A stretch of 64,000 nucleotides of DNA, taken from NCBI RefSeq assembly GCF_049306965.1, contig NC_133182.1, positions 41,660,001 through 41,724,000 of the forward strand. The letters run 5' to 3'. The translations under genes were made by a program, and so were the position numbers. The stretch is from Danio rerio (lineage: Eukaryota; Chordata; Actinopteri; Cypriniformes; Danionidae). Of this stretch, positions 11,415 through 23,100 are shown piece after piece (position 1 is the stretch's first letter; each line of letters starts with the position of its first letter). The notes under the pieces were generated by a model that was not told the DNA's origin, ran no database searches, and saw only the letters and a list, made by a program, of their open reading frames with translations.

Positions 11415-14400
11415 ATGACGGACGCGTTCAGCAGCAGCAGTGAGGCGGTTCTCCAGCGCTCGGTCACTTCAACACACAGTTTCCACCCTTCTGGAGACCT
11501 TCTGCTGCTCTACCAGACACCCGAGACCTGTCGTTTCATCACTAGCAATCACTTCAAGAAGGTAAGATGACATTGGAAGTCATCATCTGTCATGTTTACT
11601 CAAAGCAGTCAATGGGGTATCAATACAGTATGTCCTGTTTTTATCACAGGTGGCCTTACAGTTTCCAGATGAACTGCTGCCTGATGCCGTCCGGGTATCT
11701 GCTGAAATAGAGGATAAAACCAAAGCCAAGACTTACATTTTAGGGGATACATCCTATGGCAGGTGAGAACACTGTTGTTTCATTTAAATTAAAATATTGT
11801 ACTATGTATTAACATAAATGCATCATATATACGCTTGATGAATAATCCGAGATGTTTGGACTAAGATGCTGAATAAGTAAGTTTTCCATTGTTTTGACAT
11901 GTTCCAGAAAAAAATTTGATTTCAATAAAAAAAAAATCAGTAATCAATCATTTTGATTTCTTGTCCAGTGCTTCCTACAGGTTTGAAATATATTTTCGGT
12001 GTTGGCCAGATTAAAACACACCTTTTTACCCACAGCACATAAATAAAGAACTATATGTGACAAACAAAACATCATTTTATTTTTAAACATAAACATTTTT
12101 AACTTTCTTTTCAATGGGTTAAAGTAAAAAAAAAAAAAGTCTGTTGAAATAAATGTAAAAAACTCCACTCTTTCTCTTTTGTACTATTCAGGAGCCATGT
12201 GCACCCACTGACAGGTCAAATCTGCTTCCCTCTGTCTCTCATTAAAGTTCAGATTGTTTAATTGACATCACATTTTGTACAGTATTGCCAAAGCATTTTA
12301 GGAATGCTTTAGGAATAAAAACATCTCTAAAAATGATAATACTTACAATAATAAAACGTGTAGATTATTTAAATAAGACAAATGAGTTGATTAGCCATTT
12401 CTAATGGTGTACAAATATTTTGCAGCCAATTTAGATTAATTTGGTCCTCTTCGAGTATTTAGTCAAGTTTTTCGGAGTCATTTAGATTAAAGAATTAATT
12501 ATTTAATGTCTCTCTCATAGCTCTGCGTATAAAATTAACGACAGCTTAGAAAACAAAAGCAAAACCAAATTCTGGACATTTTAGTAGATTTAGAAACCTC
12601 TGCCGGGCGGAAAAAGGTGGGGGAGTGGGAGTGTTGACAGGTCTCGCGCACACAAAATAATGATAAGGGTTAAATAGATTTCCCACTACTTAATCGCTTG
12701 CGAACGTTTGTTTATATTGGGCCGATACAAAAAGTGTAAAAGGATGAGATAATAATTGTAAAATAAAAATCTTTTTCTAATCATGACAATATGCGTTTTC
12801 CATTTATCAATTTATATTGTACCATTATGATATAAGAAAATTGTTATAAAAAATTATGTGTGTCTATACAAGCAGAATTCTGACATCTAGACCTGCTTAT
12901 TTGCTTTCAGCTGTTGTGTGGATGAAGTAGCAGCAGAACATGTGGGAGCAGACTGTATAGTGCATTATGGGTCATCTTGTCTCAGCCCATGCAGACGACT
13001 ACCGCTTCTGTACGTGTTTGGGAAAAGACCCATTGATGTCCATCAGTGTGCGTCATCCTTTAAAGAGCTTTACCCGAATCTCCAAAGCCATATCATAGTA
13101 CTGTTTGACGTCACTTACTCACATGCTATAGGTAATATTCACCATTCAATCCGTCCTAATGTTTAGTGACATTCATTGTAACCGATAATTCACCCCAAAA
13201 TGAGATTGTCATGATTTACTCATACTTCACTTGTTCCAAACCTGTTTGCTTTTTTATTCTGTTAAAAACAATGGAAGCTATACTGGAGAATGTTGGACAC
13301 AAGACTTCTTTTGTTCCTGCTTTGGATGTCAAGGGCTGCTTGTTTAAACATTCTTCAGAATTTCTTATTTTGTGTTGAAAAGAAAGACATTCATGAAAGT
13401 TTATAATCAAAAGAGTGTGCAATGATGAGTTGGGATTATAGTTGATCAGCACCACAGTTCAGAACATGTGTATTTGGTGTACACTGCAAAGTTGAACCCT
13501 AAAATAGATTGAAAGGTTTTCGTTCATGGGTTTTTAAGACCTGTGACTGTTTAAGATTTAAGCAAACTTGAACCTCAGGTTATAAAGGTATTTACACCTA
13601 AATTAATTGTATTTAATTATTTATACAATGAATACTCTACACTAATACAGTGCTATTTTATATATTATTGTTGTTGAATTTCTTTACCTCAATACTATTA
13701 GATTTAGAGGCACAGAAAACCAAAAAATTTGCCACAGCCATATCACCAGCCCAAGACCATTTACTCACTGAAGCTAAGCAGAGCTGAGCCTGGTCAGTAC
13801 CTGGTTGGGAGACCACATGGAAAAACTAGTTTTCTGTTGGAAGTGGTGTTAGAGAGGCCAGCAGGGGGCGCTCAACTTGTGGTCTGTAAGTTTTAATGCC
13901 CCAGTAAAAGTGAAGGAGACGCTACACTGTTAGTGAGCACAGTCTTTCAGATGAGACGTAAACTGAGGTCCTGGCTCTCTGTGGTTAATAAAAATGAGTG
14001 TAACCCCAGTGTCCCTCATTCGGCTCTTACCCATCATGACTTGCTAATCATCCCCATCCACTGAATTGGCTCTATTACTGTCTCTTCACTCCACCAATAG
14101 CTGGTGTGTGGTAAGCACACTGGCACTGTTGTCCTGTGGCTGCCGTCGCATCATCCCAGTGGATTCTGCACACTGGTGGTGGTAAGAGACTCCCCTCATG
14201 ATGGTGAAGCGCTTTAGGTGTACGGCCATACACAATAAATGTGTTATTTGAATACACATTAACAAAATTATTTGTATCTATTCATTGGTCTTGTATTTTA
14301 TGCAGATATTACTACAAAGTAATAACAATCAATATAAACTCATGAATTAATTCCAAATAGAGTGTCATCTTGTGAAATTATGTTTATATTGCAATAAATA

Positions 14401-17400
14401 TCGTAGACAAAATAAATATCGCTATGTCAGTTGTTGCCCAATATCGTGCAGCCCTTATAGTAAGCCTCCAGGAGCAGAATTGGACATAGTTTAAGTTCAT
14501 TTATTTATATAGCACATTTAAAAACAGTTACAAGACTGACCAAAGTGCTGTACATAAGACAAAGTAAAAATAAAATGACAGAAAATAAAAAAATAAAGCA
14601 AGAGAAACGACTAAAAAAATAAAAAAAGTAACAGTTGAAAGGAATATAAAATAATAATAAAAAGCCAAGCTAAATAGGTACGTTTTTAGGAATTCAAAAA
14701 TAATCCCTGATTCATTGCATTTGTGAATTAATTTAAATCATCTCTCTCCTCAGATGATCTCAGAACACTTTTGTGTGACGTCTACCCTAATGTTGTGGTG
14801 TCTCGTCTGAAAACGGATCATTCCTGTGGTGCTGAACTCATACAGGACAGCTGTGTGGACTTGCAGTCAAACGATGATGGAGTCATTTTTAAATTTGGCA
14901 GACAATTCAGAATAAAAGAAGGACAAACTGTTAATGATTACAGCATCTTTTACATTGGCCAGGAAGGCCTGACGCTTACAAACTTCATGATGAGCTGGAA
15001 CAATTGTGTCTTTAGCTCATTCAACCCAGAGACAAGCACGGGTCGAGTGGAATCGGTTCAAATCAACAAAGCACTGATGAAGCGCTATTATGCCATTGAG
15101 CGGGCCAAAGATGCCAGTGTGGTGGGCATTTTGGTGGGCACCCTGGGTGTTGCCAACTATCTGATTATCATCGAACAGCTGAAAGACACTATTCAAAGAG
15201 CAGGCAAGAAGAGCTATATGTTTGCCATGGGAAAGATCAATGTTCCCAAGCTTGCGAACTTCCTGGAAATTGATATTTACGTGTTAGTTGCGTGTCCAGA
15301 AAACTCCCTGCTGGACTCAAGTGAATTCTACAGGCCTGTGGTGACTCCGTTTGAGATGGAGCTGGCTTGTAATAAGCACAGAGAGTGGACTGGAGAATAT
15401 GTCACAGACTTCAGAGAGTTACTGCCTGGTATGTCAGCATTTTTTTTTAAAAATCATGTAAAACATTGAGCTATTTTTAATTTTATTTGAATAGCGCTTT
15501 ACACAATAATTATTTTACCAAACATTATTATTATTGTTATTATATTTATATTATTAAGATGTTAAGTCTGTGGTCTCGCATCACAGTTTGGGTGCAAACG
15601 CTCAATCAGATGCAAAAAAACAAACAAGAAATACTATTGTATGCTTGAATTATGATGTAATAGTAGAAACCTGGGTGACACTGTTGCTCAGTGGCAAGCA
15701 CTGTCGCCTCACAGCAAAAAGGGCAATGGTTCGAATTCCGGCTGGGTCAGTTTTCGTTTCTGTGTGGAGTTTGCATGTTCTACCTGTGTTGGCGTGGGTT
15801 TCCTCTGGGTACTCCAGTTTTCCCCTTAGTCTAAACATGCGGTACAGGTGAATTGAATAAACTAAATTGGCAGTAGTGTATGAGTGTGTATGGATGTTTC
15901 CCAGTACTGGGTTGCAGTTGCAAGAGCATCCACTCATCCACTATCTAAAACATAAGATAAGTTAACAGTTCATTCTGCTGTGTCGAACCCTGATGAATAA
16001 AAGAACTAAGCTAAAAGAAAATGAAAGAATGATTTGTGAAAATTTTGATTGTTATTTAAATATTTTTTTTTTAATGAACCTTCCTAATCTCAAAGAGTCA
16101 GGCAGAAGTTGTTTTATAAATTAGAGTCTAGGATGCAGTATGTCCAGAGACTGTAGTGAAAACCACAAGATGGTTAAAAAAATGCATACTAGTTTTGTAC
16201 TTTAACTTATTTTAGGGATTTATTAATTTTTCAACTTTTTTTAGGTTACTATTAGTATTTTAATTTAATGTTGTAAGTCTGCTTTATTCATGGATCCCAA
16301 AAGTCATGGGTGTTCTGGAAAGTCTTAAGTCGTAGATTATCAGGGATTTATGTTCGTCACTGTAAATTCTAGTTTCCATTTATCCAAATGACATTTTACA
16401 CTACCATTTTTAAAATCGCATTCTAGGCCAAGGCTATTTTACAGTTCTGTTTAATTTTATTTTATTTAACAGTTAAGTCAAATGCAGTTATCAGTTAACA
16501 AATGCAGTTATTATTATGTACCTGTTAACTAAGGCTTACATGTCAGCAGTGGTGTAAAGTAACAAACTACAAATACTCAAACTACTGTAATTGAGTAGTT
16601 TTTTTTTTAGGAATTGTAATTTACTAAGTAGTTTTTAAAAGGTGTACTTTTACTTTACCTTGAGTATATCTTTAGTGCAGTATCTGTACTTTTCATTCAT
16701 TCATTTTCTTTACGGCTTAGTCCCTTTATCAATCAGTGGTCACAACAGCGGAATGAACCGCCAACTTAACCAGCATATTTTTTACGCAGTGGATGCCCTT
16801 CCTGCTACAACACTGGGAAACACAGATTCACTAATCACTACAGCCAATTTTGTTTATTCAATTCACCTATAGTGCATGATTGGACTGTGGGGAAACCGAA
16901 CACCTAGAGGAAACCCACATGAACACGGGCAGAACATGCAAACTCCACACAGAAATGCCAACTGACCCAGCTGGGGCTCAAACCAGTGACCTTCTTGCTA
17001 TGAGGCGATTGTGCTACCCCCTGTGCCACAATGCTGCCCATTGGTACTTTTACTAAACTATTTTCCTTCAAACTAAAACACTGCTTTATTTTTTCTTGTC
17101 TGGGGATTGACTAAAGTAGAATAATCAGTCCTGCGATTCCTGTCTAATCAAATTGCGCATAGAAACTAAATTTCATCATACTGAAATGAGCCTTATAAAT
17201 TCAGCTAACCACTTGTAAGCATTAAAAGTGTCCAAGAAGATGTCCAAAATCTTTACATGCAATGATCGAGAGACCTCACTGATGAGAAGATGAAGGGTGT
17301 ATGATGACTGAAATTGCCAAATGGCCTTAAATAATGACTAAATGCACAACGGAATGTTGCGTTTTTACAAACACTCACATTGCATGTAAACATCAAATTG

Positions 17401-18337
17401 CATCACAAATTGCATGTAAACTCTTTTACTGTGTTGTACTCACTACTCGAATACTTTTAAAAGGGTTACTTTTTACTCTTTCTTTGAGTAATAATTACAA
17501 CAGATACTTTTACTCTACTTGCACTATATACTTTTGGCAAGTAATGGTACTCGAGTATGATTTTTTAGTACTCTTTCCACCTCTGCATGCCAGGATAACA
17601 TACAATTTAGGAGTTTTGGCTTCAATATAACCACTTCAAAGGATCTTTGTTAGTGCTGCAAAATGATATTTGTTTTTTCAAAATGATAACCTGTTTTTCC
17701 TTTGATTAAAAGTCATGGATATTTAGTGTTCTAGTCAGTAAAAGTCAAGGAATTTGATATTTGGCTTGGAGCGTGAAACCTGTTAATTAATTTAAGATGA
17801 AATTAAAATTGAAGCAAGCAAGAAAAAAAGAGAGGTTTGGATCTGAAAATGCTTTTAGTGATGCCAGTGTGCAAATATGATATTCTTATTGAAATCTAAT
17901 AAGAACCTAATTTTACAGGTGGAAGCAGTCATGTGGGCTTTCCTGAACCCAGTCAGTCTGCCACTGAGGAGGAGACCACAGACGTGTCTCTCATCACAGG
18001 AGCTCTACGAAGCTGTTCCACCAACTCATCTGAGATGATGCATAACTCAGAGACATCTTCGCTTGTCCTCAGGAATCAGACTCTCACTGTGGCCAATACT
18101 AACGCTGCGGGTACAGAGATCTGTTGAAGTTGTGCAGTTTTACAAAATGTCTGATTTATGTAAATTCTAATCATGATCTATTTTGCAGCATCTTTTCTGG
18201 CAGGCCGCAGCTGGCAGGGACTGGAGCCAAAATTAGGGCAGACCCCGGTGGTTAAAGCTGTAAAGGGACAGAGAGGCATTGCAATCGCTTACGAAGAGGA
18301 GGGTAATGAGGACGCTTCAACACAACAAAAATTATAA
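11415..18337 (+). CDS. dph2: DPH2, subunit of the first diphthamide-synthesis enzyme
   Basis: Six exons: 11415-11561, 11650-11762, 12911-13131, 14754-15428, 17919-18110, 18189-18337. They total 1497 nt and 498 residues; human DPH2 is 489. Family knowledge: DPH1-DPH2 is a 4Fe-4S, non-classical radical-SAM complex in the cytosol. It transfers the aminocarboxypropyl group of SAM to a histidine of eEF2. Visible motifs: [28 protein letters not shown] (Cys88/89), HYGSSCLSP (Cys110), [19 protein letters not shown] (Cys341) and the C-terminal [14 protein letters not shown] and [11 protein letters not shown]. The last two are hallmarks of DPH2 as opposed to DPH1. The start has A at -3 and matches the family N-terminus (SSSEAVLQR). 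Introns 3 and 4 hold SINE3, DANA and hAT copies. A likely poly(A) signal is at 18403-18408. Confidence 0.96.
13182..13435. mobile_element. MITE copy (GGGATAGTTCACCC family), degraded
   Basis: The left end GATAATTCACCCCAAAATGA matches the start of the family seen well preserved at 59290-59543, and the internal words TTCTGTTGAACA/GTGTTGAAAAGAAAGA also match. The right end is eroded. It lies in dph2 intron 3. Confidence 0.5.
13731..14260 (+). mobile_element. SINE3, 5S-rRNA-derived SINE
   Basis: The head is a recognisable 5S rRNA: GCCACAGCCATATCACC, GAAGCTAAGCAGAGC, CCTGGTCAGTACCTGG, TGGGAGACCACATGG. These carry the 5S internal promoter boxes. The body and tail (CTGTGGCTGCCGTCGCATCA, GCGCTTTAGGTGTA, ATACACAATAAATG) match the zebrafish SINE3 family. 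It sits in dph2 intron 3 in the gene's orientation. It is not a functional 5S gene, because the rRNA part is diverged and fused to the SINE body. Confidence 0.85.
13858..13872 (+). promoter_or_regulatory. Consensus CTCF-type motif inside SINE3
   Basis: CCAGCAGGGGGCGCT fits the vertebrate CTCF core CCASYAGRKGGCRSY at every position. It lies about 130 bases into the SINE3 copy, after the 5S-like head. Binding is inferred, not shown. Confidence 0.55.
14490..14650. repeat. Probable short 3'-end fragment of a LINE, reversed
   Basis: TTCATTTATTTATATAGCAC followed by GACCAAAGTGCTGTACAT resembles the reversed 3' ends of fish LINEs. It is short and diverged, in dph2 intron 3. Confidence 0.35.
15673..16032 (+). 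mobile_element. DANA-type SINE in dph2 intron 4
   Basis: The tRNA-like head (AGTGGCAAGCACTGTCGCCT, GGTTCGAATTCC), middle cassette (TTTCTGTGTGGAGTTTGCAT) and tail (GGTTGCAGTTGCAAGAGCAT) are all recognisable and diverged, indicating an older copy. Confidence 0.8.
16547..17585. mobile_element. Non-autonomous hAT element carrying a SINE
   Basis: The ends CAGTGGTGTAAAGTA and (inverted, from the right) CAGAGGTGGAAAGAGTACT are flanked by an 8-base target duplication, CATGTCAG (16539-16546) and CATGCCAG (17586-17593), with one mismatch. This fits a hAT insertion. A reversed DANA SINE (16694-17043) accounts for a third of its length. No transposase frame is present. A related short copy is at about 32100-32257. 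Confidence 0.8.
16694..17043 (-). mobile_element. DANA-type SINE inserted in the hAT element
   Basis: Reversed DANA: the tail (ATTCATTCATTTTCTTTACG) comes first and the tRNA-like head (GGGGGTAGCACAATCGCC on the minus strand) last. It has a perfect 8-base target duplication GTACTTTT at 16686-16693 and 17044-17051. It is therefore younger than the hAT element that hosts it. Confidence 0.88.
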
Positions 18338-18684
18338 CACTCGTTTACTGTTGGACAGTCACAGGAATCATCAAAAGATTACTTTACATGTATTGATATA
18401 GTAATAAAACATCTATTGGGGGCATGTTTTATATTCCCTTGATAAGGCCAAGTACTTACTGCTCTAAAAACATGAATCAAGGTAAATAAATATCTTCTTT
18501 TTTGTGCTATATTATACCAATATGGTAGCCAAACTGTGGAGCAATTAAGCAATTAAATGAGAAAAATATAAACGTGATCTTGTTTGTAATGAAGACAAAA
18601 GATTGAGCTTTATACTTTGAAGTCATCAAAAACATGTTATGAGGTACTGTACAGCAGCAAATCTCTAGTGTAAATGTAGTAACA

Positions 18685-20090
18685 ATAAAGGGAAAGTTCT
18701 ACCTAGAATTAGCTGTTAATTTACTGACCCTCAGGAAATGATGAGGGTCTTATTTCCTCAATAGAGCATTACTGATGATTTCAGCCATTATTAGTTTTTT
18801 GATATTCTTTAAAATTCTAGACAGTCGCTATCAACAGCTGTCGTAAATGTCCTCAGGAACATTTGTCAAGGTTTAAGCTTGTTATTTGTTTCAGTTTCGT
18901 GCGTGGACTAATCATTTCTCTAAATCATAATTATCTACATTTACTTTTGTCGTTTCCTTTCTTTTGTGACTATTATAATGCTGTTAACCATTCATTTCAA
19001 TTATGTAAATCACCAAAGAGTTTTAGCTAAAAATATTATTTAATATTCTACTGAAGAGAAAAAAAACACACTTGATGGCCTGAGGGTGAGTAAATAAACT
19101 ATTTAAAGGGCACCTATAATGAAAAGTAACTTTTGTAACTGTGTAGCTTGTTTGTGTCCACTGTCGTATTTGAGTGATATAAACCCAATAAATCTCTTTT
19201 TTATTTCCTGATGTTAAAATAAGACCCACATCCTAGTGATTTTTAAGGCCCAACGTAACGTAGGAGTGTGGTTTTCCCCACCCACTTAATTGATTGACAG
19301 GCACCATGTTTTTAGAATAACATGTAGTACACACATCCACAGAACTTTTTTGCAAATAAACTGGAATTAAAATATGTTACAACTCTTTGGGATTTTTTAA
19401 TTATAAGATCAAAAAGTTTTTTTTTGAACGGAGCATGGTTGTAATAAATACAGTAAAATTGATATCTAATTCTTATTCACCACAGCCACAGAGTGTCAGT
19501 AAACTCTCACATACAGTAAGTGTGTTTGTGTGTGTTTTATACTGCAAACGGCATTTGTGTGAGACTCATCATTTCAAAACAGCTTGAATAAACAGCAGTC
19601 AGTGACAGACTCGGATGAACCTGAAATACAGTTCATCAGTCAAAAATACCAAGTGCGTGTGTGTGTGTGTGTGTGTACTGCAAACAGCATTTGTGTAAGA
19701 CTCATCATTTCCGAAAGGCTTGAATAAATTCCACCACAAATACATGAAATAAACTTACTTGGTATTTTTGACTAATGAGCTGTTTTTCAGCTTCATCCAA
19801 GTCTGTCTCTGTCACTGACTGCTGTTTATTTGATGTGATGCATGATGGTGGGCGGGGAGAAGCAGCTCATTTGCATTTAAAGCCACAGGCTACAAAAACA
19901 GCTACAAAGAACTCAGACATCAAAATGGGGAGATTGTGGAGGCCATAATAATCTGATGGGTGTTTTGAGCTGAAACTTTACAGACACATTCCGGAGACAC
20001 CAAAGGCTTGTCTTACATCTTGTAAAAAGGGGTAAAAAAGATGCCCTTTAAAGTTTAAAGCGAAACATTTCATTTGTGGGTGAACTATTT
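18685..20090. mobile_element. MITE split by a second, TTAA-flanked element
   Basis: The intergenic stretch between dph2 and ncf2 begins with AAAGGGAAAGTTCTACCTAG and ends with CATTTGTGGGTGAACTAT. These are the two ends of the GGGATAGTTCACCC MITE family. Its body is interrupted at 19107-20047 by another element. No gene is seen in the whole interval. Confidence 0.55.
19107..20047. mobile_element. TTAA-flanked non-autonomous DNA element
   Basis: The ends AGGGCACCTATAATG and (inverted) AGGGCATCTTTTTTACC are each bordered by TTAA (19103-19106 and 20048-20051). This is the target preference of piggyBac and Kolobok transposases. Inside are a short GT run (about 19655) and two similar copies of a GCATTTGTGTRAGACTCATC module (19550 and 19688). 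There is no coding frame. Confidence 0.7.
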
Positions 20091-20170
20091 TTTTTTTGTA
20101 AAAATTACATCTCAAAATCCTGCTATATTTCATCAGCAAATTTAAGCACAAATAAGTGTCAGATAAATTA

Positions 20171-20176
20171 TTTATT
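20171..20176 (-). promoter_or_regulatory. Poly(A) signal overlapping the ncf2 stop codon
   Basis: On the minus strand the stop reads TGAATAAATAA, so AATAAA shares the last base of the stop codon. No other AATAAA was noticed before the repeat block that starts near 20090. Confidence 0.4.
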
Positions 20177-23100
20177 CACTCTGCGGATGTGTGTGGATCT
20201 CCATTAAGTGGTTCAACAAAGGATGATGGGAATATGCCTATTTTCCCATTGCATTGACCTTCAAGCCACTCGTCATTGACTGAAAATTAAACAAAAAGCA
20301 GAAAATCATCTGAAGAATACCATCATAGTTTACAGTATATTTTATGTGCATATTAATGGATTGCAAACATTGTGGTTTCATGTCCTACCTTTAGAAAGAA
20401 CTGTGATGACGTTTCCTTGCTTGAACTCAAGATCCTCTGGGGTTGAAGACTCATAAGAGTAAAGAGCCACAACCTTTGCATGGGATGCACTTTTACCCTT
20501 TTAAAAGCAGGGACAGGGGTTTCATTTCTTATTTTAATAGTACTATTGTTTGTAATTCAGTAAGCTGATAGAGTAAATATATTGGTCAAATATGAAAACT
20601 GCATTTAGTTGTTTTCTATACATTGAAATGTGTCCTGTTCAAGTTTTTTAGAGCAAAAACACCGACCATTACATTTTTAGCTGACAATAGACACAATGTC
20701 AACGATACGCATGCATACTTCAAAATTAAAATTCTCTATTAAAGGATCAAAATGCAGCACCAAAACACCACTTGTAATACACTGTCCTTTAAAACACAAG
20801 GTTTTACCTATTTTTCCACAAGACTAATATGCTGAATGTCAATGAAAGATTATTTTGACTTTTTAATTGGAAGTTTTTTTGTTGCTTAAGTAATTTAAGT
20901 TATTTGAAAGACACCTCCATGTTATGCATGTCCTTCGTGCCATTTGTAAATTTAACTAAAATGGAGTTTCTCATCTTTGATCCATATATAAAGTGTGGTC
21001 TTTTTATAGTCCTTACCTCTGTCACTGAACACCACAAGGTAAGACGGCCATCCTTCGCGCTGTTCCACACAGCCTCCATTTCAGAGTCCTCTATAATCAC
21101 TCTTTCTGCAGAGCCTTCCTTAGCATACCTGAAAGGTACATCAAGTCCTGTTTCTGATACACTGCTGAAATTTTGTTGTAGTGACTGTTTTTCTTGATTG
21201 TTAAAACACTACCCAGGATTTAAAGTAAAACATTTTAATAGAGCACGTCCATTTCCCTTAACTAAAAACTCTATTGCCCGACTTTGACACATTTGCTGAA
21301 CTTTTACAACAAATTCATACATCTCTCTGTCATTTAGAAAGCAATAGCATTCAATACTGATCTCTCATATCAGCACAGTTTAATTAGCACACAATGAAAC
21401 CCTAGCCCTATAGGGCATAGGGATGAGCCCTTCCAAACACAGTGTGTGAATCCAAACATCCCTGTGCAATGTATCATGGGGGTCTGAAGAGTCTATTAGT
21501 GGTATCCTTACAAATCTTTCATTGTGAAGGGCCTTTCAAAGTGGCCAGAACCTTCGATGGATTGATATGTAGGATTAAGACAGCCTTCAATACTGTAATT
21601 TCTGCCAATACATCTCGGGGTGCACAAATTTAATTGGGAAAACTTGCAGTCCGTGGGTCATAAAGACCAAAACAAAGACATTCTGACACGAAACACATTT
21701 TCATAGAGAATAATTGACTTTAGCATTGTTTTACAGAAAAAAAGTACTGTATGTTCACTTAGCATGTTAACTTAAGTGTTTCTTAAACATCTCCAAACAT
21801 ATTATGGTATTTTTATGCTTTAGAAGAGTTTGGGAAAATTGTGGTACAAGTTATGAATTAAGCAGTAAAGAAAACATTTAATATTTACCGTAAAGTCAGT
21901 GTTGATGCAGGAAGCTTCAGTTTAGAGCTTATCATCTGAAGAATGACTCCATATGGTTGACCATGTGCAATAGCGATTGCTATGGTGAACTGAAAGTGCA
22001 CTTTTACAACACAGCCGGAAAATTCCCTTGTGTTAACAGTCTGTGGGGAATACAGATGAGAAAAAGGCCTATTATTAACAATAATAATCTATTCATGGTG
22101 ACACTAACAAATAGATGATACTGTAAGATTGTTTCTTGATAGGTTACACAATGGTTAATTGTTTTGTTGGCTGATAACAGTTTACTGTTGTTAGGCAGTG
22201 AGTTTGAGTTTAAATGGAATACTGAACCTTTGCATTCACAGTCTTCAGGCCTTCTGGAGCCACTGGTCTACTAGGTGCTGCTCTTCTTGGTGGAGCAGGT
22301 ATATCATCATTTTCATTTAATGCTTCAGTCTGTAACAGGCCACATTTACATTCCTCAATAATTTAGAACAAAATGTAACTTAATGTGAAAAAGCAATAGT
22401 TTTTAAGAGGACAGAATGAGCTGACGTGGACCTATACAGAAAGCAATGCAAGAGATTGCAAGTGTATGTAATGTGCCATTCAAGTGGAAATGTAATAAGG
22501 AATGCCAGGTTGTAGAGTTGTACATCATCATGGTTTACTTTATGTAACAAAAATATTCAGTTACACATTACACAGTATATCATTCATCATACCTGACTAT
22601 GAGGTTTAAGTTTTCCAGGTGCACTTAAAATGCATCAAAAGTGGTTTTAAATATAAATCTGCACAAATGTCTGTGTGGTTGCATTGTGGCATTTCATCCC
22701 AAAATTTCGCCACCCATGTACTGATTAATTGTTCAGAAAGTCATTACTTTACCTCGACTGGTTTTGATGTCATTGTAACAATATCCAAGGGTTCAAGAAA
22801 GTTATACGGCACTAGACCTCGCTGGGGGAAAAAAAAAACGTATAAAGAAAAAGGGACAATAATACCTCTGCTAATATTAGCATGCCAGTGGAATATTGTC
22901 TTGTTAATGAATAGTGAAGGAGCTTGCATCTTTTACACAAGTCATCAGTTCCTTTTATCCCTGCTCATCATTTTCTGTTCTCATAATATTGATAAAACAT
23001 TTCCCTAAGCTACCAAAAATGTACCTTTTCATTGAAAACAACTGATGCCCAGTTGTCAGTTCCTCTATGAAGAACAAAGACGATGTTGCCAGGCAACACA

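Noticed and set aside
13731-13850. 5S rRNA gene
   Set aside because: The 5S-like part is diverged and continues into a SINE3 body, so it is a retroelement head and not an rRNA gene.
22590-22620. Possible extra ncf2 exon encoding [10 protein letters not shown] on the minus strand
   Set aside because: It resembles a human linker segment and has a GTATGA donor, but no acceptor keeps the frame with the exon before it, while direct joining of the flanking exons does.
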